NCBI GenBank assembly: GCA_022797115.1
Contig: JAAWKB010000004.1
Coordinates: 1 to 59,405, forward strand
Source: Oscillospiraceae bacterium
GTDB taxonomy: Bacteria > Bacillota > Clostridia > Oscillospirales > Oscillospiraceae
DNA length: 59,405 nucleotides
Direction: 5' to 3'
The notes under the pieces are model-generated. The model had not been told where the DNA came from and did not search any database. It was given only the letters and a program-made list of their open reading frames with translations. This document shows positions 1-6,597 of the stretch, piece by piece; the stretch's first letter is position 1; the number at the start of each line of letters is the position of its first letter. A program made the translations under genes and the position numbers.

Positions 1-126
1 GTCGTCGCCGGCGCGGTTGATCTTGTAGCCGGAGGACAGCTTCTCCAGGTTCTTGCTCAGGGCGGAGGTGTTGGTGTTGTAGTTGCGGTAGGCGTTCATC
101 GCCATAATATTGTGTTGAATCCGCAT
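1..126 (-). CDS. hag: Flagellin, N-terminal part (cut by window edge)
   Basis: This encodes the filament subunit of the flagellum. The 42 visible residues begin [16 protein letters not shown] and continue to [16 protein letters not shown], the conserved D0/D1 N-terminus of bacterial flagellins, which forms the coiled core of the filament and the export signal region. The ATG ends at 126 and is preceded on the minus strand by a good ribosome binding site (AAAGGAG, 7 bases away). The rest of the gene lies beyond the left edge. The csrA-like gene sits directly upstream in the same orientation, as is usual in Firmicutes where CsrA controls flagellin translation. Whether this is the main flagellin or an accessory copy cannot be told from the window. 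Confidence 0.95.
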   Translation of the reverse strand, partial: MRIQHNIMAMNAYRNYNTNTSALSKNLEKLSSGYKINRAGDD

Positions 127-193
127 TGTTTGACTCCTTTCGGTCTATTAATGTGCCTCAGAGCATCCATTTACTAAGGCACAGGTCTGTGGT

Positions 194-205
194 GCGTCCT
201 TGCAT
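194..205 (-). promoter_or_regulatory. Candidate CsrA-binding site in flagellin leader
   Basis: Read on the minus strand the bases are ATGCAAGGACGC, matching 9 of 12 positions of the CsrA consensus RUACARGGAUGU, including the GGA core. It lies about 70 bases before the flagellin start. The Shine-Dalgarno itself (AAAGGAG) holds a second GGA. Paired sites of this kind are how CsrA blocks hag translation in Bacillus. The match is seen in the sequence; its function is inferred. Confidence 0.5.
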
Positions 206-208
206 CCC

Positions 209-230
209 GCCCGCTGTGGCCACGGCGGGC
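209..230 (-). promoter_or_regulatory. Strong hairpin in flagellin leader
   Basis: Bases 209-230 form an 11-pair self-complementary palindrome (GCCCGC arm, one G-T pair) immediately upstream of the candidate CsrA site on the minus strand. No T-run follows, so it is more likely a leader structure than a terminator. A second inverted repeat (TTTCAA/TTGAAA arms with an inner GGCT/AGCC) lies at 255-282, just after the csrA-like stop codon. Confidence 0.5.
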
Positions 231-294
231 TAGGGCCTTGGGCGCGGTACTTTATTTCAAGCGGCTCGTCAGCCGGTTGAAACCGATCAGGTTC

Positions 295-654
295 TCAGAC
301 CGCCGGTCCGGCGGCGTCCTCCCGGAGGGGAGGGAAAATGCAGTCCAGCTTTTCGCGCAGGAGCCGGGCCTCCGGCCCGTCCTCCATCTGCGCCAGCGCC
401 TGCCGCAGCTCCTGTAACGCCTGCTTTTTTGCATGGTTCCAGGGGAGCTGCCGCGTGTGCCGCGGCGAGACGCCCATCACGCAGGCGGGGCGCTGGCCGC
501 CGTTCCGCTCCAGCACATCCCCGCGCAGGATGGGGACCTCCCGGGGCGCGTTGACGGTCAGATGGACCCTGTCGCCGTTGAGGCGGTCGAACTGGACGAC
601 AGTGTCATCACCGACGGTGAAATAGTCGCCGGCTTTCATGGAAATACACAGCAT
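295..654 (-). CDS. csrA: CsrA-like translational regulator with long C-terminal extension
   Basis: The first ~55 residues follow the CsrA fold: MLCISMKAGDYFTVGDD, then GDRVHLTVNAPREVPILRGD, matching the GD(D/E)I, VNAP-EV and R44 region of CsrA. CsrA is a small dimeric RNA-binding protein that represses translation of mRNAs such as flagellin. Usual length is 60-75 residues; this one is 119, with an added charged, helix-forming tail (NHAKKQALQELRQALAQM region). The basic LTRR motif near the normal N-terminus is changed (CISMK), and HREE becomes LRGD. The ATG ending at 654 sits 9 bases from AAGGAG; an in-frame ATG at 663 touches the ribosome binding site and is less likely. The gene precedes flagellin in the same orientation. 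FliW, its usual antagonist, is not in the window. Confidence 0.8.
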   Translation of the reverse strand: MLCISMKAGDYFTVGDDTVVQFDRLNGDRVHLTVNAPREVPILRGDVLERNGGQRPACVMGVSPRHTRQLPWNHAKKQALQELRQALAQMEDGPEARLLREKLDCIFPPLREDAAGPAV

Positions 655-716
655 GGATGACATCTCCTTACTTCGTTCTCCTGGCACGCCGTCCTGGCTG
701 TGCCCGTGCTGGGGAA

Positions 717-879
717 ATATAGTCGAAGCGGTTGAGAAACGGTAAAAAGGAGGCAGGGAAAAACGGGGTGTGGCAAGGCGGAGGACGCAGGCGGGCTGAC
801 GCCCGCCAAGGACGACAACGCAGTCCACGCCCTGTTTTAGCCGCCGAACTTTACCGTTTCTCAGCCGTTTCGACTATAT
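717..879. mobile_element. MITE-like palindromic element
   Basis: The ends are 30-bp terminal inverted repeats (717-746 and 850-879) that match at 28 of 30 positions and begin ATATAGTCGAAGCGG. The interior continues the palindrome imperfectly (AAAAC-GGGGTGTGG against CCACGCCCTGTTTT) around a perfect GGCGGGC/GCCCGCC hairpin. No protein is encoded. The AT-rich flanks (AAATATAG / CTATATAAT) suggest insertion at a TA-type target. It separates the csrA-like gene from the TnpB-like gene, and its left repeat supplies a TATATT box that could act as a -10 for csrA. An alternative reading is a second invertible promoter segment. Confidence 0.6.
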
Positions 880-904
880 AATATTATGTTGAGTGGACTG
901 CCCT

Positions 905-1076
905 TGCGGGCTTCGGGCGCGCCCGCGCAGCGGGGTTGCCCTCTTTTGATTCCCACTTGACAGCCCTTGGGGGAGCGTTGATTGCAGGGGCAAAGGCTTT
1001 GCCGCTCCAATCAACGCTTCCCAGGCCGCGCCATGGGCATTCCACCGGCGTCCCGGCCGGCGGCAGGTCGTGGTGT
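905..1076 (-). ncRNA. Structured region 3' of TnpB-like gene, candidate guide-RNA scaffold
   Basis: TnpB proteins use an RNA (omega or reRNA) encoded at and just past the 3' end of their gene. Directly after the stop codon on the minus strand is a strong hairpin: AGCGTTGATTG (1008-1018) pairs perfectly with CAATCAACGCT further down (974-984), enclosing an inner GGCAAAG/CTTTGCC stem. A GC-rich hairpin (906-911 with 921-926) follows. The stretch between carries GTCAAGTGGGAATC, which might be near the scaffold end. I cannot place the scaffold/guide boundary by eye, and the extent given is a guess. Confidence 0.4.
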
Positions 1077-2219
1077 TTACCCGGCCAGGCCCGCGTCGCG
1101 GATATTCCGGGCGGAGTTGACCTCCCGGACGATGGCCGCGCCGCAGGCCGGGCAGACCCAGTCCTGCTCGTGGGGGCGTTCGTCGATGGCGCCGCACACA
1201 TGGCAGGTTTTGGCGGTGGGGGTGAAGCGGCTGACGGTAATCAGCGCCTTCCCCTGCCGCTCGAGCTTATATTGCAGGCATTCCCGGAACATCCCGAACC
1301 CGTAGTCGAGCACGTTGGCCTGCTTGAGCTTCTGCGAGAGCTCGGACAGGTTGGTTTCCCTCACGCACACGGCGTCCCAGGCGTTGGCTATCCGCCTGCT
1401 TTCCTTGTGGATGAAGTCCCGCCGCTGATTGGCGGTGCGCTCGTGGAGGAGCCGGATTTTATGCAGCTGTTTTTCGTAGTTCCGGGAGCCCCGCTCCATG
1501 CGGGCAAGCTTTTTCTGCATCCGGGACAGCTTTTCCCGGGATTTCGCCAGCGGGGGCAGGGATGGGCTGCCGCCCTCGCTGTCCACATAGAAACGGGAGG
1601 GGAAGAAGCTCAGCCCCAAGGTTTTGTCCGGTGCGGGGCTGACGGCCTCCGGCTGCTTTGCCTCATAACCAAAAGTGACAGCGCAGAAGTATTTGCCGGA
1701 TTTGGTTTTGCTGACAGTGACGGACCGCAGGGACCACCAGTGGAGCGGCCTGCGGTGGATCGTAGCCGCGACCAGTCCCAGCTTGGGCATCTGGATTCCG
1801 TTTTCAGCCAAGCGGATGGAGGGGCCGGTGCGGTAGGGGCGGCAGTAGACGGTAAAAGCGTCCCGCCGGGCCTTCTTGGTTTTGAACTGCGGGTAGCCAA
1901 AGCTGGCGGGATTGCGGAAGAAATCCAGAAACGCCCGGCGCAGGTTCTGGTGGACGGTACACAGCGGCTGGCTGTCGACCTCCTTGAGGAACGGCGCTTC
2001 TTTTTTGTAGTGGGCCGGCGTGGGGATGTAGTGGACGTCGGTAGCGGCGTAGAACTCCTGCACGTCGGACAGCATCCTGTTCCAGAGGTAGCGGCAGCAG
2101 CCGAAGGTTTTTTCCATCAGCTCCGCCTGTTCTGCGGTGGGATGGAGGCGGACTTTGATGACGGTGTATTGGGTTGCCCGTTCGCCGCCGGCGCGGGTCT
2201 CGCTCGTCTGGGGCTCCAT
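1077..2219 (-). CDS. TnpB-family protein with substituted RuvC active site (TldR-like candidate)
   Basis: The 380-residue protein has the normal TnpB length and layout: N-terminal domain (QYTVIKVRLHPTAEQ), central helical region, RuvC-like core and a CxxC...CxxC zinc finger (Cys339, 342, 356, 359). From memory, active relatives of this subfamily read GLDYS, VEDLN and DRDxNAARNI at the three catalytic sites. Here the equivalents are GLSFF (Asp to Ser204), VRETN (Glu to Arg287) and VREVNSARNI (Asp to Glu366). All three acids are replaced while the rest of the fold is well kept, so loss of cleavage with retained RNA-guided binding is plausible. Such nuclease-dead TnpB relatives (TldR) are known repressors, some next to flagellin genes. 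The start has AGGAGG 7 bases upstream. The partner recombinase is not an IS607 or Y1 transposase. Confidence 0.85.
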   Translation of the reverse strand: MEPQTSETRAGGERATQYTVIKVRLHPTAEQAELMEKTFGCCRYLWNRMLSDVQEFYAATDVHYIPTPAHYKKEAPFLKEVDSQPLCTVHQNLRRAFLDFFRNPASFGYPQFKTKKARRDAFTVYCRPYRTGPSIRLAENGIQMPKLGLVAATIHRRPLHWWSLRSVTVSKTKSGKYFCAVTFGYEAKQPEAVSPAPDKTLGLSFFPSRFYVDSEGGSPSLPPLAKSREKLSRMQKKLARMERGSRNYEKQLHKIRLLHERTANQRRDFIHKESRRIANAWDAVCVRETNLSELSQKLKQANVLDYGFGMFRECLQYKLERQGKALITVSRFTPTAKTCHVCGAIDERPHEQDWVCPACGAAIVREVNSARNIRDAGLAG

Positions 2220-2240
2220 GGGTCCGCCTCCTCTCGGGGA

Positions 2241-2264
2241 TTTGTAAAGGTGTACCTTTGCAAA
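2241..2264 (+). repeat. Recombination site A (inverted partner of site B)
   Basis: A 24-bp near-palindrome: arm TTTGTAAAGGT, centre GT, arm ACCTTTGCAAA. Apart from one arm base it is the exact reverse complement of site B at 2356-2379. The asymmetric centre dinucleotide (GT here, AC in B) gives the sites opposite directions, which is the arrangement serine invertases use. It lies 21 bases upstream of the TnpB-like start codon. Confidence 0.7.
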
Positions 2265-2355
2265 ACAGGAATTCTCTGCAAAAATTTTCTTCTTACCCTC
2301 TTAATTTTCCATCTGCTATGCCGAATAGTAAACTGTAAGCCAAAAGCAACCTTAA
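2265..2355. promoter_or_regulatory. Putative invertible promoter segment
   Basis: These ~90 bases lie between two inverted 24-bp sites, beside a serine recombinase gene. The segment is much AT-richer than its surroundings, as promoter DNA is. Inversion would map position p to about 4622 minus p, moving the sigma-D-like promoter at 2301-2327 onto the minus strand about 70 bases upstream of the TnpB-like gene. The alternative is a resolvase res site with two binding subsites. Confidence 0.55.
2301..2327 (+). promoter_or_regulatory. Sigma-D (flagellar) type promoter inside the invertible segment
   Basis: TTAA (2301-2304), a 15-base spacer and GCCGAATA (2320-2327). The same design, TTAA-15-GCCGATAT, is the promoter of cheA in this window at 16592-16618. 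Both also share the run TTAATTTT. In the present orientation it reads rightwards, into the 3' end of the recombinase gene as antisense and away from the TnpB-like gene. Confidence 0.5.
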
Positions 2356-2379
2356 TTTGCAAAGGTACACCTTTGCAAA
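2356..2379 (-). repeat. Recombination site B (inverted partner of site A)
   Basis: A perfect 11+11 bp palindrome (TTTGCAAAGGT / ACCTTTGCAAA) around the centre dinucleotide AC. Its reverse complement equals site A at 23 of 24 bases. It ends 17 bases before the 3' end of the recombinase gene, so the switch and its likely enzyme are adjacent. Confidence 0.7.
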
Positions 2380-2395
2380 TTATGGAGTAGCTTTA

Positions 2396-3034
<639 letters not shown>

Positions 3035-3036
3035 CT

Positions 3037-3066
3037 ATCATACCGCAGTGTGGCAGGCTCCGTCAG
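3037..3066 (-). promoter_or_regulatory. Promoter for the serine recombinase
   Basis: On the minus strand CTGACG (3061-3066), an 18-base spacer and TATGAT (3037-3042). The predicted start leaves a leader of about 20 bases before the ATG ending at 3010, supporting that start over the TTG at 3031. Confidence 0.5.
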
Positions 3067-3105
3067 GATTTTCCCTTTTTTGACCCGGGAATGAGAAAAA
3101 TGAAA

Positions 3106-3134
3106 TTGACGGGACGGGACGGCTGTGATAGAAT
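3106..3134 (+). promoter_or_regulatory. Sigma-A promoter of nfnAB
   Basis: TTGACG (3106-3111), a 17-base spacer and TAGAAT (3129-3134), about 70 bases upstream of the nfnA start. Confidence 0.75.
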
Positions 3135-3203
3135 GAGGACAGTATGCATAGGCCATACGGAAACCGCAAAGTAACCGAATCTAAGGGGAAAGAGGAAAGA
3201 CTA

Positions 3204-4046
3204 ATGTATCGGATTGTCAAGAAGAGGGTTCTGAACCCCACCGTTACCCTGATGGAGATCGAGGCTCCCGCCGTGGCGCGCAAGGCGGAGCCGGGCCAGT
3301 TCATCATCCTGCGTGTGGATGAGAACGGCGAGCGCATCCCCCTGACCATTGCCGCCTATGACCGGGAGACTGGTACAGTTACCATCATCTTCCAGATTGT
3401 CGGTGCAACCACGGAGAAGCTCAACCACAAGGAGGAAGGCGAGTATATCCAGGACTTCGTCGGCCCCCTGGGCCGGGCCACCGAGACGGAGGGCCTCAAG
3501 CGCGTGGCTGTCATCGGCGGCGGCGTGGGCACCGCCATTGCCTACCCTGTGGCCAAGAAGCTCCACGACGACGGCTGCCATGTGGACCTGATCGTGGGCT
3601 TCCGCAACAAGGATCTGATCATCCTCAAGGATGAGTTCGAGGCGGCCAGCACCAACCTCATCATCGGTACTGACGACGGCTCCTACGGCAAGAAGGCCCT
3701 GGTCACTGAGCTGCTCAAGGAGCAGATCGACGCGGGCGTGAAGTATGACAGGGTCATCGCCATCGGCCCGGTGATCATGATGAAATTCGTCTGCCAGCTG
3801 ACCAAGGAGTACAACATCCCCACCGTAGTCAGCATGAACCCCATCATGATCGACGGCACCGGCATGTGCGGCGGCTGCCGCCTGAGCGTGGGCGGCGAGA
3901 CAAAGTTCGCCTGCGTGGACGGCCCCGAGTTCGACGGCCACCTGGTGGACTTCGACGAGGCCATGGCCCGCGGCGCAATGTACCGGGATTTCGAGCTGCA
4001 CGCCCGGGAAGAGACGTGCAATCTGTTCAAGCAGGAGGTAAAGTGA
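3204..4046 (+). CDS. nfnA: NADH-dependent ferredoxin:NADP+ oxidoreductase, small subunit (NfnA/SudB-like)
   Basis: The 280-residue protein has the ferredoxin-reductase layout: an N-terminal FAD-binding beta barrel (PGQFIILRVDENGERIPLTI), an NAD-binding domain starting VAVIGGGVGTAIAYPVAKKL, and a C-terminal cysteine cluster GTGMCGGCRLSVGGETKFAC that binds a [2Fe-2S] centre. With the next gene it forms the cytoplasmic Nfn complex, which couples NADH and reduced ferredoxin oxidation to NADP+ reduction by flavin-based bifurcation, common in anaerobic Clostridia. The ATG at 3204 is chosen because of the upstream AGAGGAAAG; an earlier ATG at 3144 has no ribosome binding site and would add residues that the family lacks. 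The gene is followed one base later by nfnB. Sulfide dehydrogenase and dihydroorotate dehydrogenase electron-transfer subunits are close relatives. Confidence 0.9.
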   Translation: MYRIVKKRVLNPTVTLMEIEAPAVARKAEPGQFIILRVDENGERIPLTIAAYDRETGTVTIIFQIVGATTEKLNHKEEGEYIQDFVGPLGRATETEGLKRVAVIGGGVGTAIAYPVAKKLHDDGCHVDLIVGFRNKDLIILKDEFEAASTNLIIGTDDGSYGKKALVTELLKEQIDAGVKYDRVIAIGPVIMMKFVCQLTKEYNIPTVVSMNPIMIDGTGMCGGCRLSVGGETKFACVDGPEFDGHLVDFDEAMARGAMYRDFELHAREETCNLFKQEVK

Positions 4047-4047
4047 C

Positions 4048-5466
4048 ATGGCCAATATGAGTCCCAACAAGAATCCTATGCCCCATCAGGACCCCGTGGT
4101 CCGCAGCGGCAACTTTGAAGAGGTGGCCCTGGGCTACACCAAGGAGCAGGCCATTGACGAGGCGCAGCGCTGCCTCAACTGCAAGAACATGCCCTGCGTG
4201 GCCGGCTGCCCCGTGAAGATCCATATCCCTGAGTTTATCGCCAAGGTGGCGGAGGGCGACTTCGAGGCCGCCTATCAGATCATCGCCAAGGACAGCGCGC
4301 TGCCCGCCGTGTGCGGCCGCGTCTGCCCCCAGGAGACCCAGTGCGAGAGCAAGTGTGTGCGCGGCATCAAGGCCGAGAGCGTGGGCATCGGCCGCCTGGA
4401 GCGTTTTGTGGCCGACTGGCACAACGCCAACGCCACGGAGAAGGCTGTCAAGCCCGCCTCCAACGGGCACAAGGTAGCCATCATCGGCTCCGGCCCTGCC
4501 GGCCTCACCTGCGCCGGCGACCTGGCCCGGAAGGGCTATGAGGTCACGGTCTATGAGGCCCTGCACCTGGCCGGCGGCGTGCTGGTTTACGGCATCCCCG
4601 AGTTCCGTCTGCCCAAGTCCATCGTCCAGAAGGAGGTGGACGGGCTCAAGGAGCTGGGGGTCAAGATCGAGACCAATGTGGTCGTGGGCCGCTCCATCAC
4701 CATCGACGAGCTGATGGAGCAGTCCGGCTTCGAGGCTGTGTTCATCGGCTCCGGCGCCGGCCTGCCCATGTTCATGCACATCCCCGGCGAGAACCTCAAG
4801 GGCGTTTATTCCGCCAATGAGTTCCTCACCCGCATCAACCTGATGAAGGCTTACAAGGACGGCTCTGACACGCCCATCATGCCCCTCAAGGGCAAGAGGG
4901 TGGCCGTTGTGGGCGGCGGCAACGTCGCCATGGACGCGGCCCGCTGCTCCCGCCGTCTGGGCGCAGATGTGTACATTGTCTACCGCCGCAGCGAGGCCGA
5001 GCTCCCCGCCCGTGCCGAGGAGGTGGAGCACGCCAAGGAGGAGGGCATCATCTTCAAGACCCTCACCAACCCCACCGCCATCCTGGGCTACAACAACCCC
5101 GAGGACAAGCGCGACCCGAAGAACGGTTCCGTTTCCGGCCTGCGCTGCGTCGAGATGGAGTTGGGCGAGCCTGACGCCTCTGGCCGCCGCCGCCCCATCG
5201 TCAAGGAGGGCAGCGACTTTGAGCTGGAGATGGACTGCGTGATCATGGCCCTGGGCACCAGCCCCAACCCCCTGATCAAGTCCACTACCAAGGGCCTGGA
5301 GATCAACAAGCGCGGCGGCATCATCGTCAACGAGGACGGCTTGACCAGCCGCGAGGCGGTCTACGCCGGCGGCGACGCTGTCACCGGCGCGGCCACGGTC
5401 ATCCTGGCCATGGGCGCGGGCAAGACCGCTGCCAGCGCCATTGACGACTATCTGATGAAGAAATAA
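4048..5466 (+). CDS. nfnB: NADH-dependent ferredoxin:NADP+ oxidoreductase, large subunit (NfnB/GltA-like)
   Basis: The 472-residue flavoprotein resembles the small subunit of glutamate synthase. It begins with two cysteine clusters for [4Fe-4S] centres (CLNCKNMPCVAGCPVKIHIP and CGRVCPQETQCESKC). It then has an FAD-binding Rossmann motif (VAIIGSGPAGLTCAGDLARKG) and an NADPH-binding Rossmann motif (VAVVGGGNVAMDAARCSRRLGA). It ends with the conserved YAGGDAVTGAATVILAMGAG. Pairing with nfnA, one base upstream and with an AGGAGG site inside the nfnA end, argues for the Nfn complex rather than glutamate synthase, since no large GOGAT subunit is present. Automatic tools often name it gltA. Confidence 0.92.
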   Translation: MANMSPNKNPMPHQDPVVRSGNFEEVALGYTKEQAIDEAQRCLNCKNMPCVAGCPVKIHIPEFIAKVAEGDFEAAYQIIAKDSALPAVCGRVCPQETQCESKCVRGIKAESVGIGRLERFVADWHNANATEKAVKPASNGHKVAIIGSGPAGLTCAGDLARKGYEVTVYEALHLAGGVLVYGIPEFRLPKSIVQKEVDGLKELGVKIETNVVVGRSITIDELMEQSGFEAVFIGSGAGLPMFMHIPGENLKGVYSANEFLTRINLMKAYKDGSDTPIMPLKGKRVAVVGGGNVAMDAARCSRRLGADVYIVYRRSEAELPARAEEVEHAKEEGIIFKTLTNPTAILGYNNPEDKRDPKNGSVSGLRCVEMELGEPDASGRRRPIVKEGSDFELEMDCVIMALGTSPNPLIKSTTKGLEINKRGGIIVNEDGLTSREAVYAGGDAVTGAATVILAMGAGKTAASAIDDYLMKK

Positions 5467-5477
5467 TTTTCCGTTTG

Positions 5478-5518
5478 GTAACGCCCCGCGAGCCGCTGCG
5501 CGGCCCGCGGGGCGTTAC
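5478..5518 (+). terminator. GC-rich hairpin after nfnB
   Basis: GTAACGCCCCGCG pairs perfectly with CGCGGGGCGTTAC, enclosing a second GCCGC/GCGGC stem. There is no T-run after it, so it may stabilise the nfnAB message or only partly terminate before recX. Confidence 0.5.
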
Positions 5519-5537
5519 GTGGAAAACAGGTGTATCC

Positions 5538-6155
5538 ATGCGAGTTGAAGAGGTAAAAAAATCCCAGCGGAAGCAGGGGCGCTTTTTGGTGCGGCTGGAG
5601 GACGGCGGCATCCTGCGTGTAACGGAGGATGAGCTGCTGCGCTTCGGCCTGCGGGAGGGCCTGGAGCTGGGGGAGGAGGAGCTGGAGGCGCTGCGCGCCT
5701 CTGCGAAAGCCTCCCGAACCAAGGCGGCGGCGGCACGGATGATCGGCAGCAGGGCCCTCTCCAAACAGGAGCTGACCCGGCGGCTGATGAAAAAGGGCAG
5801 CGATGCCGGCGACGCCCAGGCGGCGGCGGACTGGCTGGAGGAGATCGGGGCAGTAGACGATGAAAACTACGCTGCCGCCCTGGTTCGGCACTACGGCGGC
5901 AAGGGCTATGGCCCCGCCCGTGTCCGGGATGAGCTGCGGCGGCGGGGCGTGGACCGGGGGCTGTGGGACAGCGCACTGGAGGAAATGCCGGAGGCGGCGG
6001 AAATTCTTGACCACCTGCTCCAGAAGCGGGGGGACCTCTCCGACCCCAAGGAGCGCAGGCGCGCCAGTGACGCCCTGCTGCGCCGGGGCTTCAGCTGGGA
6101 GCAGGTGAGGGCCGCCCTGGGGCGGTACGCGGAGATGGAGGAGGACGAGCCGTGA
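5538..6155 (+). CDS. recX: RecX, regulator of RecA
   Basis: The ~205-residue basic, helical protein carries the RecX three-helix repeats, for example ARMIGSRALSKQELTRRLMKKG followed by LEEIGAVDDENYAAALVRHY and GYGPARVRDELRRRGV. RecX binds RecA filaments and limits their activity. The ATG at 5538 is preceded by AGGTG; the long open frame upstream lies inside the GC-rich hairpin and is not counted. The stop codon overlaps the GTG start of the NUDIX gene (GTGA), so the two are probably translationally coupled. recA itself is 4.6 kb downstream on the same strand. Confidence 0.88.
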   Translation: MRVEEVKKSQRKQGRFLVRLEDGGILRVTEDELLRFGLREGLELGEEELEALRASAKASRTKAAAARMIGSRALSKQELTRRLMKKGSDAGDAQAAADWLEEIGAVDDENYAAALVRHYGGKGYGPARVRDELRRRGVDRGLWDSALEEMPEAAEILDHLLQKRGDLSDPKERRRASDALLRRGFSWEQVRAALGRYAEMEEDEP

Positions 6156-6565
6156 CAGTGAAATGCTGCGATCAGGCGGAGGACCGGCTCCTGCGCTTTG
6201 CGGTAATCATCGCCCGCAGCGGTGGGAAGTGGGTGTTCTGCAAGCACCGGGAGCGGGACACCCTGGAGATCCCCGGCGGGCGCCGGGAGCCGGGGGAGGA
6301 TATCGGCTGGACAGCCGTCCAGGAGCTGCGGGAGGAGACCGGCGCAAAGAATTTCTCGATCCGCTCCATCTGCGCTTATGCCGTTGTGCGGGAGAGGGAG
6401 GAGAGCTTTGGTATGCTCTACTACGCGGACATCCGATCCTTTTCCCCGGAGCTCCACAGCGAAATCGAGCAGGTCTTCCTGCTGGAAACACTGCCGGAGG
6501 ACTGGACCTACCCGGACATCCAGCCCGCGCTGCTGCGGGAGGCCGCCCGGCGGGGCGTCCTTTGA
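6152..6565 (+). CDS. NUDIX hydrolase
   Basis: The 137-residue protein contains the NUDIX box GRREPGEDIGWTAVQELREE followed by TGA. It fits GX5EX7REUXEEXGU except that the conserved Arg is Gln. The metal-binding EE pair is intact. NUDIX enzymes hydrolyse nucleoside diphosphates linked to another group; the substrate cannot be predicted. The GTG start at 6152 overlaps the recX stop codon. The next gene, a sensor kinase, follows after 32 bases, so the three may form one operon. Confidence 0.8.
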   Translation: MTVKCCDQAEDRLLRFAVIIARSGGKWVFCKHRERDTLEIPGGRREPGEDIGWTAVQELREETGAKNFSIRSICAYAVVREREESFGMLYYADIRSFSPELHSEIEQVFLLETLPEDWTYPDIQPALLREAARRGVL

Positions 6566-6597
6566 ATCCCCACACGAGCACAGAAGGAGGAGGGGCT

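Noticed and set aside
936-2390. A 484-codon open frame on the plus strand
   Set aside because: It lies opposite the TnpB-like gene, whose motifs and ribosome binding site are clear, and its product has low-complexity Gly/Val/Ala composition.
4048-5466. Glutamate synthase small subunit
   Set aside because: No large GOGAT subunit is present, and the upstream NfnA-like gene makes the Nfn complex the better reading.
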